Position numbers and translations under genes: made by a program
Assembly (NCBI GenBank): GCA_040905445.1
Contig: JBBDRN010000042.1
Location: 19,752 to 83,751 of the forward strand
Direction of reading: 5' to 3'
DNA length: 64,000 bases
DNA from: SKPT01 sp040905445
GTDB lineage: Bacteria; Planctomycetota; Phycisphaerae; Phycisphaerales; Phycisphaeraceae
In this document: piece by piece, positions 41,475 through 49,920 of the stretch
How positions within the stretch are numbered: the first letter of the stretch is position 1
How the letters are laid out: each line of letters opens with the position of its first letter
Notes under the pieces: model-generated
What the model saw: only the letters and a program-made list of their open reading frames with translations
Told to the model about the DNA's origin: nothing
The model's database searches: none

Positions 41475-42635
41475 CTACCCCACCTCACCAACCTGCACCG
41501 GGCCGCGCTCGCGTGCCGCGACGATCGCCGCGTGCAGCACCTTCTGCGTCTCGTACGCGTCCGCGAAGTCCGGCAGCGGCGCCACAGGCTCGTCGCCGGC
41601 CAGCACCTTGCAGATGTCCGCCGCCATGTTCGTGAATGTGTCGACGTATCCGATCACGTGCCCGCCCGCGGGCCAGTAGGCCTCGGCATAGGGGTGCCCG
41701 GCGTCCATGCTGGTGACGTTGATCGTGCTCCAGCCCTGCTGCGGCGCGTCGAGCGTCGCGTCGTACCACTCCAGCTCGTTCATGCGCTCGAAGTTGAAGC
41801 GGACGGCGCCCTTCTCGCCATGGACCTCGATGCGGTTGCGGTTCTTGTCGCCCGTGGAGAAGCGCGTCGCCTCGAAGCTGGCGACCGCGCCGCCCGAGAG
41901 ACGGGCCAGGAAGAGCACGGCATCGTCGACGCCGACCTTGCCCTTGCCGCCGCCGTCGGGCAGCTCGCGCTCCTTGATGAAGGTCTCCTCGATAGCGCCG
42001 GTGACTTCCGTGATCTGCTCGCCGGTGATGAAGCGGGCCATGTCGATGATGTGGGCGTTGAGGTCGCCGTGGGCGCCGGAACCGGCGATGTCGCCCCGGA
42101 AGCGCCACACGAGCGGCGCGTCGGACTCGCCCCAGCTTTGCAGGTAGGCGGCGCGGACGTGGCGGATGCGGCCGAGGCGGCCCTGCCGGACGAACCGATG
42201 GGCGAGCGCCACGGCCGGGCAGCGGCGATAGTTGTACCAGACGAAGGTGTGCTGTCTGCCCTGGACCTTCGCGGCCGCGTCCTTCATCTGCCGGGCGTCG
42301 TCGAGCGTGCCGGCCAGCGGCTTTTCGCAGGCGACGTGCTTGCCCGCATCGAGCGCCGCGATCGCCTGCTCGCGGTGCACGTCGTTGGGCGTGCCGACGT
42401 CGACGAGCTCGATTGCGTCGTCGGTCACGGCCTGCTGCCAGTCGGTCGTCCAGTTGGCCCAGCCCCAGCGCGCGGCGAAAGGCTCGAGCTCGTCGGCATG
42501 ACGGGCCGCGATCGTATGCCGCACGGGCTCGATCGGCAGATCGAAGTAGCGCGCGACGTTCGAATAGGCGTGCGAGTGCGTTCGGCCCATGAACTTGGAG
42601 CCGATGAGCGCGACGTTGACGGTTCGCCTGGCCAT
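41475..42635 (-). CDS. Gfo/Idh/MocA-family oxidoreductase
   Basis: A 386-residue protein with Rossmann start VALIGSKFMGRTHSHAY, VGTPNDVHREQAIAALDAGKHVACEKPLAGT (conserved EKP) and the alpha/beta C-terminal domain with GDLNAHIIDMARFI containing the conserved H. These enzymes oxidise or reduce sugars or inositols with NAD(P). SD GGAGG is 6 nt before the ATG at 42635. It is divergent from the isomerase gene; family pairings with such isomerases are common in Planctomycetota. Confidence 0.87.
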   Translation of the reverse strand: MARRTVNVALIGSKFMGRTHSHAYSNVARYFDLPIEPVRHTIAARHADELEPFAARWGWANWTTDWQQAVTDDAIELVDVGTPNDVHREQAIAALDAGKHVACEKPLAGTLDDARQMKDAAAKVQGRQHTFVWYNYRRCPAVALAHRFVRQGRLGRIRHVRAAYLQSWGESDAPLVWRFRGDIAGSGAHGDLNAHIIDMARFITGEQITEVTGAIEETFIKERELPDGGGKGKVGVDDAVLFLARLSGGAVASFEATRFSTGDKNRNRIEVHGEKGAVRFNFERMNELEWYDATLDAPQQGWSTINVTSMDAGHPYAEAYWPAGGHVIGYVDTFTNMAADICKVLAGDEPVAPLPDFADAYETQKVLHAAIVAARERGPVQVGEVG

Positions 42636-42893
42636 GTGCTGCCTCCGGGTAAAAGGAACACGCCGACCCGCCACCCCCGCCACCTCGCCGCCCCGCCACA
42701 ACCCCTCGCCCCCGCCGGGTGACAGTACCGCAACGTCCGGGAAGTGACAACAGCGTCGGCGGACGGGGTGGGGGGTGGGGCCGGGTTGCAGGCAAGCCCA
42801 CGGTTGCCCGGCCGCGTCGTGCCAACTTGCCCCGGCGTCCGCGCCGGGCGATCATTGCCGCACGCATTCATCGACGTCACAAAGGAATCCACC

Positions 42894-43697
42894 ATGCGCC
42901 TTGGAATGGTCGCCCCGCTCGAACACGCCCATGCCATGCAGCAGGCAGGCTTCGACTACCTCGAGGTCCAGATCCGCAGCGTCCTCGACGGCCGGCTCGA
43001 CGACGACGCCTGGCGCGCCGGCGCGCCGAACCCCGCCAGCCTGCCTCTTCCGCTGGAAGCCGGCGCCGGGCTGCTGCCCGCCGACATGCCGGTCATCGGG
43101 CCGGAGCGGGATCTCGACGCGCTCAGGCTCTACATGGAGCGCGTCGCCGCCCGCGCCCGCGCGCTGGGCATCGACGTGCTCGTGTTCGGCTCGGGCGGGG
43201 CGCGCAAGCGGCCGGACGACGTCAGCCCCGACGCGGCGCTGCGCCAGCTCGTGGAGTTCTGCCAGCTTGCCGGCGACGCCTGCGCCGCGCACGACGTGAC
43301 GCTCGTCGTCGAGCACCTCAACCGCGGCGAGACGAACACGATCAACACCCTTGTCCAGGAGCGCCAGCTCGTGGAAAAGGCGCACCACCCGCGCGTGGCG
43401 GGGCTCGTGGACAGCTACCACTTCGGCGTGGAGAACGATTCGAGCGAGGATCTGCTCGCCTTGGCGGGGCGGATCGCCCACGTGCACCTGGCCGAGCCGT
43501 CGGGCCGGCACGAGCCCGGCCACCCCGCCGACGCCGAGCAGGCCTTTGATTTCGAGGACTTTTTCAGCCTGCTGCACAAGATCGGCTACGACGGCCGCTT
43601 CAGCATCGAGGGCAAGCTGACCGGGCCGATCGAAGAGGTCGCCGCGCCCTGCCTCACCAACCTGCGCGAGCTCTGGCAGGCCGCCGCCACGGCCTGA
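42894..43697 (+). CDS. Sugar-phosphate isomerase/epimerase-type TIM barrel
   Basis: A 267-residue AP_endonuc_2 TIM barrel beginning RLGMVAPLEHAHAMQQAGFDYLEVQI. Metal ligands appear in LVVEHLNR, VDSYHF, AHVHLAEP and FSIEGK. SD AAGGA precedes the ATG at 42894 by 8 nt. It is divergent from the Gfo/Idh/MocA gene, with which it may share a sugar pathway. The substrate is unknown. Confidence 0.8.
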   Translation: MRLGMVAPLEHAHAMQQAGFDYLEVQIRSVLDGRLDDDAWRAGAPNPASLPLPLEAGAGLLPADMPVIGPERDLDALRLYMERVAARARALGIDVLVFGSGGARKRPDDVSPDAALRQLVEFCQLAGDACAAHDVTLVVEHLNRGETNTINTLVQERQLVEKAHHPRVAGLVDSYHFGVENDSSEDLLALAGRIAHVHLAEPSGRHEPGHPADAEQAFDFEDFFSLLHKIGYDGRFSIEGKLTGPIEEVAAPCLTNLRELWQAAATA

Positions 43698-43766
43698 CGC
43701 GGTGGACGGGGCATGGCCACCGATGAGCACGGTTCGAAACCCGAAATCCGCTATTCGAAATTTCCC

Positions 43767-44816
43767 ATGACCATCGACTGGCCTGCGCTCCACTCGCCCG
43801 ACGCCTTCCGCAACACGCGCGTGCTCGTCACGGGCGGCGCGGGCTTCATCGGCTCCCACCTCGTTGACGCCCTCATCGCCCTCAAAGCCCACGTCACCGT
43901 CCTCGATGACCTCAGCACCGGCGACGCGGGCAACCTCGCCGAGGCCCGCGATCACGCCCCGGACCGGCTGCGGCTCGTCGAGGCGAGCATCCTCGATGCG
44001 GCAGCGCTGGCGGACGCAGCGCGCGGCGCGCGGTACGTCTTCCACCTCGCGGCGCTCGCGTCGGTGCCCGACAGCATCGAGCGGCCGGCGGCGTACCACG
44101 AGATCAACGCCACGGGCACGCTGCATGTGCTCGAAGCCGCCCGGGCCTGTGGCGTGGAGCGCGTGATATTCGCCGCCAGCTCCGCGGCGTACGGCAACGC
44201 CGACGCGCTGCCGCTGGCGGAGTCGATCCCGCCGCAGCCGCTGAGCCCCTATGCGGCCTCGAAGCTCGCGGGCGAGGCGCTGCTGGCCGCCTACGCCCAC
44301 AGCTACGAAGCCCTCGACACGGTCTCGCTACGGTACTTCAACATCTTCGGCCCGCGGCAGAACGCCAACAGCGCCTATGCGGCCGTCATCGCCGCCTTCG
44401 CCCAGGCGCTGACGAGCGGCCAGGCCCCGACCATCTTTGGCGACGGCAGCCAGTCGCGCGACTTCACCTATGTGGCCAACGCCGTGCACGCCAACCTGCT
44501 CGCGGCGCGGGCACCCGCGCCGCTGGCCGGGCAGGTCGTCAACGTCGCGACCGGCGTGCGTACGACGGTCAACGCGCTCGCGGAGCAGATGTCCCCGCTG
44601 ATGGGGCGCGGCGGGGTCGCGCCTCGCTACGCGCCCGCGCGGACGGGTGACGCCCTGCATTCCGTGGCGGACCTGGCGCGGGCGCGGGCGCTGCTGGGCT
44701 ACGAGCCGGTGGTCGACTTTCCCGCGGGGCTCAAGGCCACCGCCGAGTGGTACGCCAGCCTGGCGCCGGCGCCGGGCGGCGGGCCGGGCGGCGCGGTCAC
44801 CGGCGGCGACCGCTGA
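43767..44816 (+). CDS. NAD-dependent sugar nucleotide epimerase/dehydratase
   Basis: A 349-residue extended SDR: GGAGFIGSH at about 23-31, AASSAAYG near 138, SPYAASK (catalytic Tyr/Lys) near 160 and IFGPRQNANSAYAAV. This matches UDP-glucose/N-acetylglucosamine 4-epimerase-type enzymes used for surface polysaccharides. I start at ATG 43767; the ATG at 43713 would add a segment encoded by repeat-like 'GAAATCC/TTCGAAATTT' sequence. There is no SD at either. It ends overlapping the convergent glycosyltransferase gene by 20 bp. Confidence 0.82.
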   Translation: MTIDWPALHSPDAFRNTRVLVTGGAGFIGSHLVDALIALKAHVTVLDDLSTGDAGNLAEARDHAPDRLRLVEASILDAAALADAARGARYVFHLAALASVPDSIERPAAYHEINATGTLHVLEAARACGVERVIFAASSAAYGNADALPLAESIPPQPLSPYAASKLAGEALLAAYAHSYEALDTVSLRYFNIFGPRQNANSAYAAVIAAFAQALTSGQAPTIFGDGSQSRDFTYVANAVHANLLAARAPAPLAGQVVNVATGVRTTVNALAEQMSPLMGRGGVAPRYAPARTGDALHSVADLARARALLGYEPVVDFPAGLKATAEWYASLAPAPGGGPGGAVTGGDR

Positions 44817-45738
44817 CGAGCCTGTAGCTGCCCCGGCCGGTCCAGCGGTCGGTGGTCAGATCGATCAGCTTCGACTTGATCAGCAGTCGCCGCTCGGCCG
44901 CCGTCAGCGTCGTGCGCCACTGCGGCGCGTCATGGTCCAGCTCGATCGGGTGCTGGGTGATCCGCTCGGCCATGACGGCCGGGTGCGTCCCCGGGAACCG
45001 GGTGACGAACTGGCGCGGCATGCGCTGGTAGTAGAAATCGCGCGTGACGGCGCCCACGTCGAGGGCCCGCTCCGACCAGTACTGCGCGGCGTTGCGCAGC
45101 TTGGCCTCGAAGGCCTTGCGCGACTTGACCGAGTTGTAGTGGAACTGCCGGGCGGGCGTCTCGACAGCCCGCAGCTTGCGCCCGCGCTCCTTGTACTTGG
45201 GGTGGACCGTGAAGCCGGCGGCATCGCCGCGCGATAGTACGAAGTGGTGCGGCTTGACGACCCAGCAGCGTCGCCGGCCACGCCATGGCCGAACGCCGAC
45301 TTGCGTGTTGTAGTCGCCGAAGAAGTTCAACTGCTGCAGCGCCAGCGCGTCGACTCGGGGGTTGTCGGCGTGGCGGGACATCGCCTGGCGCAGGATCTCG
45401 TGATCCTCCTCGTGGACCACTTCATCGCACTGGACGTAGAACGCCCAGACGCCGCGGCAGTTCAGCAGCGCAATGTCGGTCTGCTGGGCGTAGACGTACC
45501 CGCCCGTGACCGTGTGCGGGTTCCAGGTGCTCTCGATGATGCGGATCTTCGGGCTGTCGATCGACTCGATCAGCGCCCGCGTGCCGTCGTCGGGCACCGG
45601 CTGGAGTTGATCGTCGAGGTCCCGCCCGACGTTGACGACGAACTCGTCGACCAGCGGCAGAACGGCGCGGATCGCCTCGACGACTGGATAGTCCAGCGTC
45701 ACCGCGTTCTTGATGAACGTGAAACCAGAGACGAGCAT
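44797..45738 (-). CDS. GT-A glycosyltransferase-like protein
   Basis: A 313-residue protein beginning VSGFTFIKNAVTLDYPVVEAI, the usual start of a GT2-type group, with WAFYVQCDEVVHEEDHE near residues 95-112 as the DxD-like metal site, and a late YNSVKSRKAFEAKLRNAAQYWSE. It probably adds a sugar to a surface glycan. The ATG at 45738 is preferred over one 10 codons earlier. It faces the epimerase tail to tail with a 20-bp overlap. TAAAGT at 45792-45787 is a possible -10. Confidence 0.72.
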   Translation of the reverse strand: MLVSGFTFIKNAVTLDYPVVEAIRAVLPLVDEFVVNVGRDLDDQLQPVPDDGTRALIESIDSPKIRIIESTWNPHTVTGGYVYAQQTDIALLNCRGVWAFYVQCDEVVHEEDHEILRQAMSRHADNPRVDALALQQLNFFGDYNTQVGVRPWRGRRRCWVVKPHHFVLSRGDAAGFTVHPKYKERGRKLRAVETPARQFHYNSVKSRKAFEAKLRNAAQYWSERALDVGAVTRDFYYQRMPRQFVTRFPGTHPAVMAERITQHPIELDHDAPQWRTTLTAAERRLLIKSKLIDLTTDRWTGRGSYRLVSGRRR

Positions 45739-45786
45739 GAAAAAGCCCTCGAGCGAGGGGGCCGTCACCGCGGCCCGCGCTCGTGG

Positions 45787-45792
45787 ACTTTA
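45787..45792 (-). promoter_or_regulatory. Candidate -10 of the glycosyltransferase gene
   Basis: TAAAGT on the minus strand, 48 bp before the ATG at 45738. Confidence 0.3.
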
Positions 45793-45883
45793 GGCTCAAG
45801 CGGCACTTGCGTCGAACGTCGCGGGCGGCCGGCCACACCGCGGGCAATCCGCGCCGGCGCCCCCGCGTGGCGCGGCGGCCACC

Positions 45884-46687
45884 TCAGGCGTCTTCCCGGT
45901 ACGCCTTCTCCGCGACGTGGATGAAGAAGTCCGGATCGTCCTCGCGGTAGGTTTCCTGGAAGTCGCCATAGGTCGTGACCTGCTGGAAGCCGACCTGACC
46001 CATCAGCGTGCGCGTGTACGCCTTGCGCAGCGGGAACATATTCAGGTGGTAGACACTCTCGTCGTTGAAGGTGTAGCGGAACCGCGCCAGGCCCTCGTCG
46101 ACGTACTCCGGCTCGGCGGAGACGTTCTCGCCGCAGTAGTAGTAGGTGTGCTTGCTGGAGAAGCCCTGGTCCAGGATCGCGTCGTAGTTGCGCTGGTCCA
46201 GGATCAGCACGCCATCGTGCCGGAGCGTGGCGTAGAACTCGGCCAGGGCCTTACGACGGTCGCGCTCGTTGAAGAGATGGGTGAAGGAGTTGCCCAGGCA
46301 GATCACGGCGTCGAACTTGCCGTGCACGTCGCGGTTGAGGCGACGCCAGTCGGCCTGGATGGTCTTGAGCACGTGGCCTCGCTGCACGCCGTTCTCGAAC
46401 GCCTTGGCGAGCATCTCGAAGCTGCCGTCGACCGACACGACGTCGAAGCCGGCCTCGATCAGGCGCAGCGAGTGAAACCCGGTCCCGCAGGCGACGTCGA
46501 GCACCCGCTCGGCGCCGCGCTCCTTGAGCACGTCCATAAAGAACCGGCCCTCGCTCTCGGCGCGGCCCTGCCAGTTGATCAGGTCGTCCCACTTGTCCAC
46601 GAAGCCGCGCACGTACTCGGCCTGGTAATGGTCCGACTCGCGGACGCGCACCGGGTTGTCGCCGAATGATTGTTCCATCGTTGCCAT
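45884..46687 (-). CDS. Glycine/sarcosine N-methyltransferase (betaine synthesis)
   Basis: A 267-residue SAM methyltransferase. It reads DNPVRVRESDHYQAEYVRGFVDKWDDLINW, then VLDVACGTGFHSLRLIEAGFDVVSVDGSFEM (motif I and II), VICLGNSFTHLFNE and LDQRNYDAILDQGFSSKHTYYYCG. This matches the glycine-to-sarcosine-to-dimethylglycine enzyme of halophilic betaine producers. Full betaine formation needs a third methylation by a dimethylglycine methyltransferase, which is not in this window. SD AGGTG-like is near the ATG at 46687; an ATG three codons on is possible. It fits an osmoprotective lifestyle. Confidence 0.82.
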   Translation of the reverse strand: MATMEQSFGDNPVRVRESDHYQAEYVRGFVDKWDDLINWQGRAESEGRFFMDVLKERGAERVLDVACGTGFHSLRLIEAGFDVVSVDGSFEMLAKAFENGVQRGHVLKTIQADWRRLNRDVHGKFDAVICLGNSFTHLFNERDRRKALAEFYATLRHDGVLILDQRNYDAILDQGFSSKHTYYYCGENVSAEPEYVDEGLARFRYTFNDESVYHLNMFPLRKAYTRTLMGQVGFQQVTTYGDFQETYREDDPDFFIHVAEKAYREDA

Positions 46688-47208
46688 GAATGCACCTCGT
46701 TTCCCCGTTACTCGGACCTCAAAACGCCACTCCCCGCCGCCCCACCACTCCCGCCACGCCCCCCTCGGCATGCGCGAGGCACGGGTTGGCCCGTCGCACA
46801 CGGTCGCGCCGGACGGCGCGCCCTCCCCGTGACAGGCCTCGGGCTAACCCTTTCACCCGTCGCAATGATGCTATAGCGGCAGCACGCCGGGGCATGCCAG
46901 CCCACGCGACGCTCACCGCATTTGTCGGACGCCCGGCTTCCCGCGACGCGTTCACAGGAACGCCGCCAGGAGCCGTTCAGACGACCTGCCCGCCACTTTC
47001 CCCGGCCCACCCCGCTGTAAATCCCCCGCCCGCCCCCGGGGAAATCCCCAAGCCAGCTTCTGGGCATCGTTCGCCGCAAACCCGGCGAAGCCCGCAGGCC
47101 GGCATCGAGCCCCGTCTCCAACCTACAGCCACCTGCCGCCGGGTTCAAGGCTTTTCATGGAATCCGGCATGCCTCTCCCCCACGCCGAGCCCTCGCAAAG
47201 GCGCGCGG
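46688..47208. other. Intergenic region with no supported gene
   Basis: About 520 bp between two minus-strand genes. It has degenerate G/C-rich CCGCCAC-type repeats (46735-46760) and a TATAGC near 46872 on the minus strand, but nothing I can call with confidence. Confidence 0.5.
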
Positions 47209-49047
47209 TCACTCGACGACGACGGCCGCTTCCGTGATGTTGAACCAGTGGGGGAACTGCTCGGACGTGTTCCCCCGTCCGACCAGCCGCACGAACCGCG
47301 CGCGGCCGGCGTCGAAGCGGAAGCGTTCCATCTCCAGCGTCTCGCCCGACGTCTGGGCGCCCTCGAGCACGGTGCGCCAACTACCCGCTTCACCGCTGTC
47401 GCTGACCATGACGTCGAAGCTGTACTGCCTCGCGTCGCCCTGGAGCACCGCCAGCGCCACGCCGCGCACGCTCGCCGACTCGCCGAGATCGAACTGGAAC
47501 CAGACGCCCTCGCCCTCGCCGCGCCAGGACGAACCGGGCGACCGGTCGCCGTCGACGGCGTTCTCGGCGGGGAAGTCGCCCCATCCACCGTGCGCCTCCT
47601 GCTCCCAGTGGCTGGCCTGGACGGCGACACCGGTGACGAGTTGGCCGGTCGCGGCCGCGTCGGGACCGCCATACATCCGGCGGTAGAGCTCGCGGTGGAT
47701 CTCGGTGTAGCGCTGGATGGTGCGTTCATAGGGCGTGCCGTCCTGGCGTACGAAGCCCTGCTTGAGCTGCTCGCCGCGCGGGCGGTCGATGTAGGTGCAG
47801 CGGTGCACGCCGATCATGTAGGGCCGGTCGAACGCGTCGGCCAGGTACCGGGCCCAGACCTCGGCCGCCTCCTCGGGCGTCGAGAGCGTTCGCCACAGGC
47901 CCTCGGGCCATTCGGGCGTCGAGTGGTTGACCGCCATGTCGCAGAAGATGATCGGCTTGCCCGTCAGCTCATGGATGTGGTCGTAGCGGTCGCGGTCGAA
48001 GTCGCCGCGGTCGAAGGGCTGGATCGCGATCGCGTCAACGTACGGCGCCGCCGCCTCCAGGACGGGGTCGAGCTCGCGCAGGTCGGCGCCCATGTACCGG
48101 TCGCCGAAGATCAGGTGGTTGGGGTCGAGTCGGCGGATCTCCTCGTGGACCACCTTGTAGTACTGCGCCGCGACAACGGGGACGAAGGCACGATCGTCCG
48201 CTTCGACGGTGGCGTCGTCGTCTTCCACGCCGGCCCAGGCGGTCTCGGCGAGCAGTTCGTCGTGGGTCGACGCCTCCAGGCCGTACGCCTCGCCGACGGC
48301 CTCGGCGGAGCCGTGGCGGCCGATGAGGAAGTCGATGTAGACGGCCTTGCCGGGGGCGTCAGCGTCGAGGGGGCGGTAAGCGATGCCCCAGTCCTGGCCC
48401 TGCCCGCGTCGACGGGCCGGCAGCCAGAGCGGCAGGTCGACATAGAAGTAGCCGATCAGGTTCGTCGCATCCTTGACCGGCTCGACGCGCTCGGCGATGC
48501 GCTCGGCCAGGAGCTGCCTCGCCTCGTCGGTAAACAGGTCGATCCGCTCCGGCTGGGGGGAGAAGCGGGAGATGCCGAGCAGGTGGCCCATGTCGACGAC
48601 GGTCGGCATCGGCTCGCCCTCGGGTCGGCCGGATGGTAGGTCGCCGCCGCCGCCGTAGCCCACGGTGTTGAAGCCCCAGCGGCGGATGTTCTCCGCGACG
48701 TCGGTGTAGTAGGCCTGCACGTTGCCGCCGTAGGCCTGCTGGAAGATCGGCTGGCGTCGGCCGTGGAAAATGTGGGTGATGCCGATCGACACCATCGCGT
48801 TGCCCTCGGGCGTGACGAGCCACGACCGGCCGTCGATCGCCTGGATGTCGAACCAGCCGGTGGCCTCGCCCCGGATCGAGCGCGTGCCCCCCCAGGCGTC
48901 AAGGTCGAGCCCCGCCTCGGCGTCGACGACCTCGACCTCGCGGGCGGCGTCGATGTCATACGCGGCGGGGGTGTCGGCGTCAGTCGTCATGGCCAGTGCC
49001 CCGACCGCCAAGGCCGCGAGTGCGCAACGGAAGAGTTGGTTCATCAT
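47209..49047 (-). CDS. Secreted GH-A-type glycosidase with discoidin-like C-terminal domain
   Basis: A 612-residue secreted protein: signal peptide (FRCALAALAVGALAMTTDA). Residues about 55-440 form a TIM-barrel-like enzyme with WLVTPEGNAMVSIGITHIFHG, LIGYFYVDLPLW, IFGDRYMGADL and YIDRPRGEQLKQG, as in agarase-like GH clan-A enzymes. Residues about 470-612 are an F5/8 type C-like module: NAVDGDRSPGSSWRGEGEGVWFQFDLGESASVRG. It would degrade a marine-type polysaccharide outside the cell. Start ATGs are at 49047 and 49044, without SD; TATACT lies 7 bp upstream. Confidence 0.72.
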   Translation of the reverse strand: MMNQLFRCALAALAVGALAMTTDADTPAAYDIDAAREVEVVDAEAGLDLDAWGGTRSIRGEATGWFDIQAIDGRSWLVTPEGNAMVSIGITHIFHGRRQPIFQQAYGGNVQAYYTDVAENIRRWGFNTVGYGGGGDLPSGRPEGEPMPTVVDMGHLLGISRFSPQPERIDLFTDEARQLLAERIAERVEPVKDATNLIGYFYVDLPLWLPARRRGQGQDWGIAYRPLDADAPGKAVYIDFLIGRHGSAEAVGEAYGLEASTHDELLAETAWAGVEDDDATVEADDRAFVPVVAAQYYKVVHEEIRRLDPNHLIFGDRYMGADLRELDPVLEAAAPYVDAIAIQPFDRGDFDRDRYDHIHELTGKPIIFCDMAVNHSTPEWPEGLWRTLSTPEEAAEVWARYLADAFDRPYMIGVHRCTYIDRPRGEQLKQGFVRQDGTPYERTIQRYTEIHRELYRRMYGGPDAAATGQLVTGVAVQASHWEQEAHGGWGDFPAENAVDGDRSPGSSWRGEGEGVWFQFDLGESASVRGVALAVLQGDARQYSFDVMVSDSGEAGSWRTVLEGAQTSGETLEMERFRFDAGRARFVRLVGRGNTSEQFPHWFNITEAAVVVE

Positions 49048-49054
49048 GGCCGCC

Positions 49055-49060
49055 AGTATA
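49055..49060 (-). promoter_or_regulatory. Candidate -10 of a leaderless secreted glycosidase gene
   Basis: TATACT on the minus strand ends 7 bp before the ATG at 49047. No Shine-Dalgarno. Confidence 0.45.
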
Positions 49061-49110
49061 GCCCGCGGTCGCGCCGGGATCGGTGGCGGGTGGGCGGGTG
49101 GCGGGTCGCG

Positions 49111-49200
49111 GGTGGCACTGACAAGGGCGTCTTCGGTCTTGTCAGTGTTTGCCGTCGTTCACACGGACAAGCTCCGCGGACTCCGCTTGTCCGTGCCACC
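49111..49200. repeat. REPIN-like double-hairpin element, copy 2
   Basis: Bounded by GGTGGCAC and GTGCCACC (8-bp inverted). Two hairpins, GACAAG...CTTGTC and ACAAGC...GCTTGT, flank TTTGCCGTCGTTCACAC. Its reverse complement matches 31010-31095 closely by eye. Confidence 0.85.
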
Positions 49201-49236
49201 CTCGACGCGACGAAACTGTGGTATGCGCAACCGCGG

Positions 49237-49833
49237 TTACAGCGATCCCTTGGTGCTCGGCACCTCGTCGCCGCCCGTGCGGGCCACCGCCTGGCCGAGC
49301 GCCCGGCCGAACGCCTTGAAGATCGCCTCCGCGACGTGGTGGTCATTGTCGCCGTGGGGCACCTCGACGTGGCAGGCGAAGCGGGCGGCCTGGGTCACCG
49401 CCTGGAGGAACTCGCGCACGAGTTGGGCGTCGAACGCCCCGATCTTGGCCGCCGGCTGCGAAAACCGCGCGTCGAAGGTCAGCACGGGCCGGCCCGACAG
49501 GTCGATGCTGACGCGCGCCAGGGCCTCGTCCATGGGGATGGAGGCGAAGCCGTAGCGCTCGATGCCGCGCTTGTCGCCCAGGGCGTCGCTGAGCGCCTGG
49601 CCCAGGACGATGCCGACGTCCTCGACGGTGTGGTGGTCGTCAACGTGCAGGTCACCCTCGGCTTTGACGTTGAGCGCGAGTCGGCCGTGGCGCGCGACGT
49701 GGTCGAGCATGTGGTCGAAGAAACCCACGCCGGTGGCGCAGGCGTAGTCCCCGGCGGGCCCGTCGAGGCCGAGCAACAGCGTGATCTCCGTCTCGTTCGT
49801 CTTGCGCGTGATCTCCGCCCGTCGTTGTGCCAT
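49237..49833 (-). CDS. hisB: Imidazoleglycerol-phosphate dehydratase
   Basis: A 198-residue monofunctional HisB. It has GVGFFDHMLDHVARHG, VDDHHTVEDVGIVLGQAL (first His-rich metal site), RFACHVEVPHGDNDHHVAEAIFKAFG (second His-rich site). It catalyses dehydration of imidazole-glycerol phosphate to imidazole-acetol phosphate, step six of histidine synthesis. It follows hisC by 87 bp, which hold a repeat. AAGG lies 7 nt before the ATG at 49833. Confidence 0.94.
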   Translation of the reverse strand: MAQRRAEITRKTNETEITLLLGLDGPAGDYACATGVGFFDHMLDHVARHGRLALNVKAEGDLHVDDHHTVEDVGIVLGQALSDALGDKRGIERYGFASIPMDEALARVSIDLSGRPVLTFDARFSQPAAKIGAFDAQLVREFLQAVTQAARFACHVEVPHGDNDHHVAEAIFKAFGRALGQAVARTGGDEVPSTKGSL

Positions 49834-49851
49834 CGTGTGCCTTTCCGCGGC

Positions 49852-49892
49852 GTGGGCCCGCTGTGCGGACCGATCCGATCGGCGATCCGCAC
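49852..49892. repeat. GGTCCGC palindrome family, copy 7 (degenerate)
   Basis: GTGGGCCCGCTGTGCGGACC (49852-49871) with a remnant right arm GATCCGCAC (49884-49892), between hisB and hisC. Confidence 0.65.
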
Positions 49893-49920
49893 CCGAACCG
49901 CGTCGTCCAGAGAGCGACCG

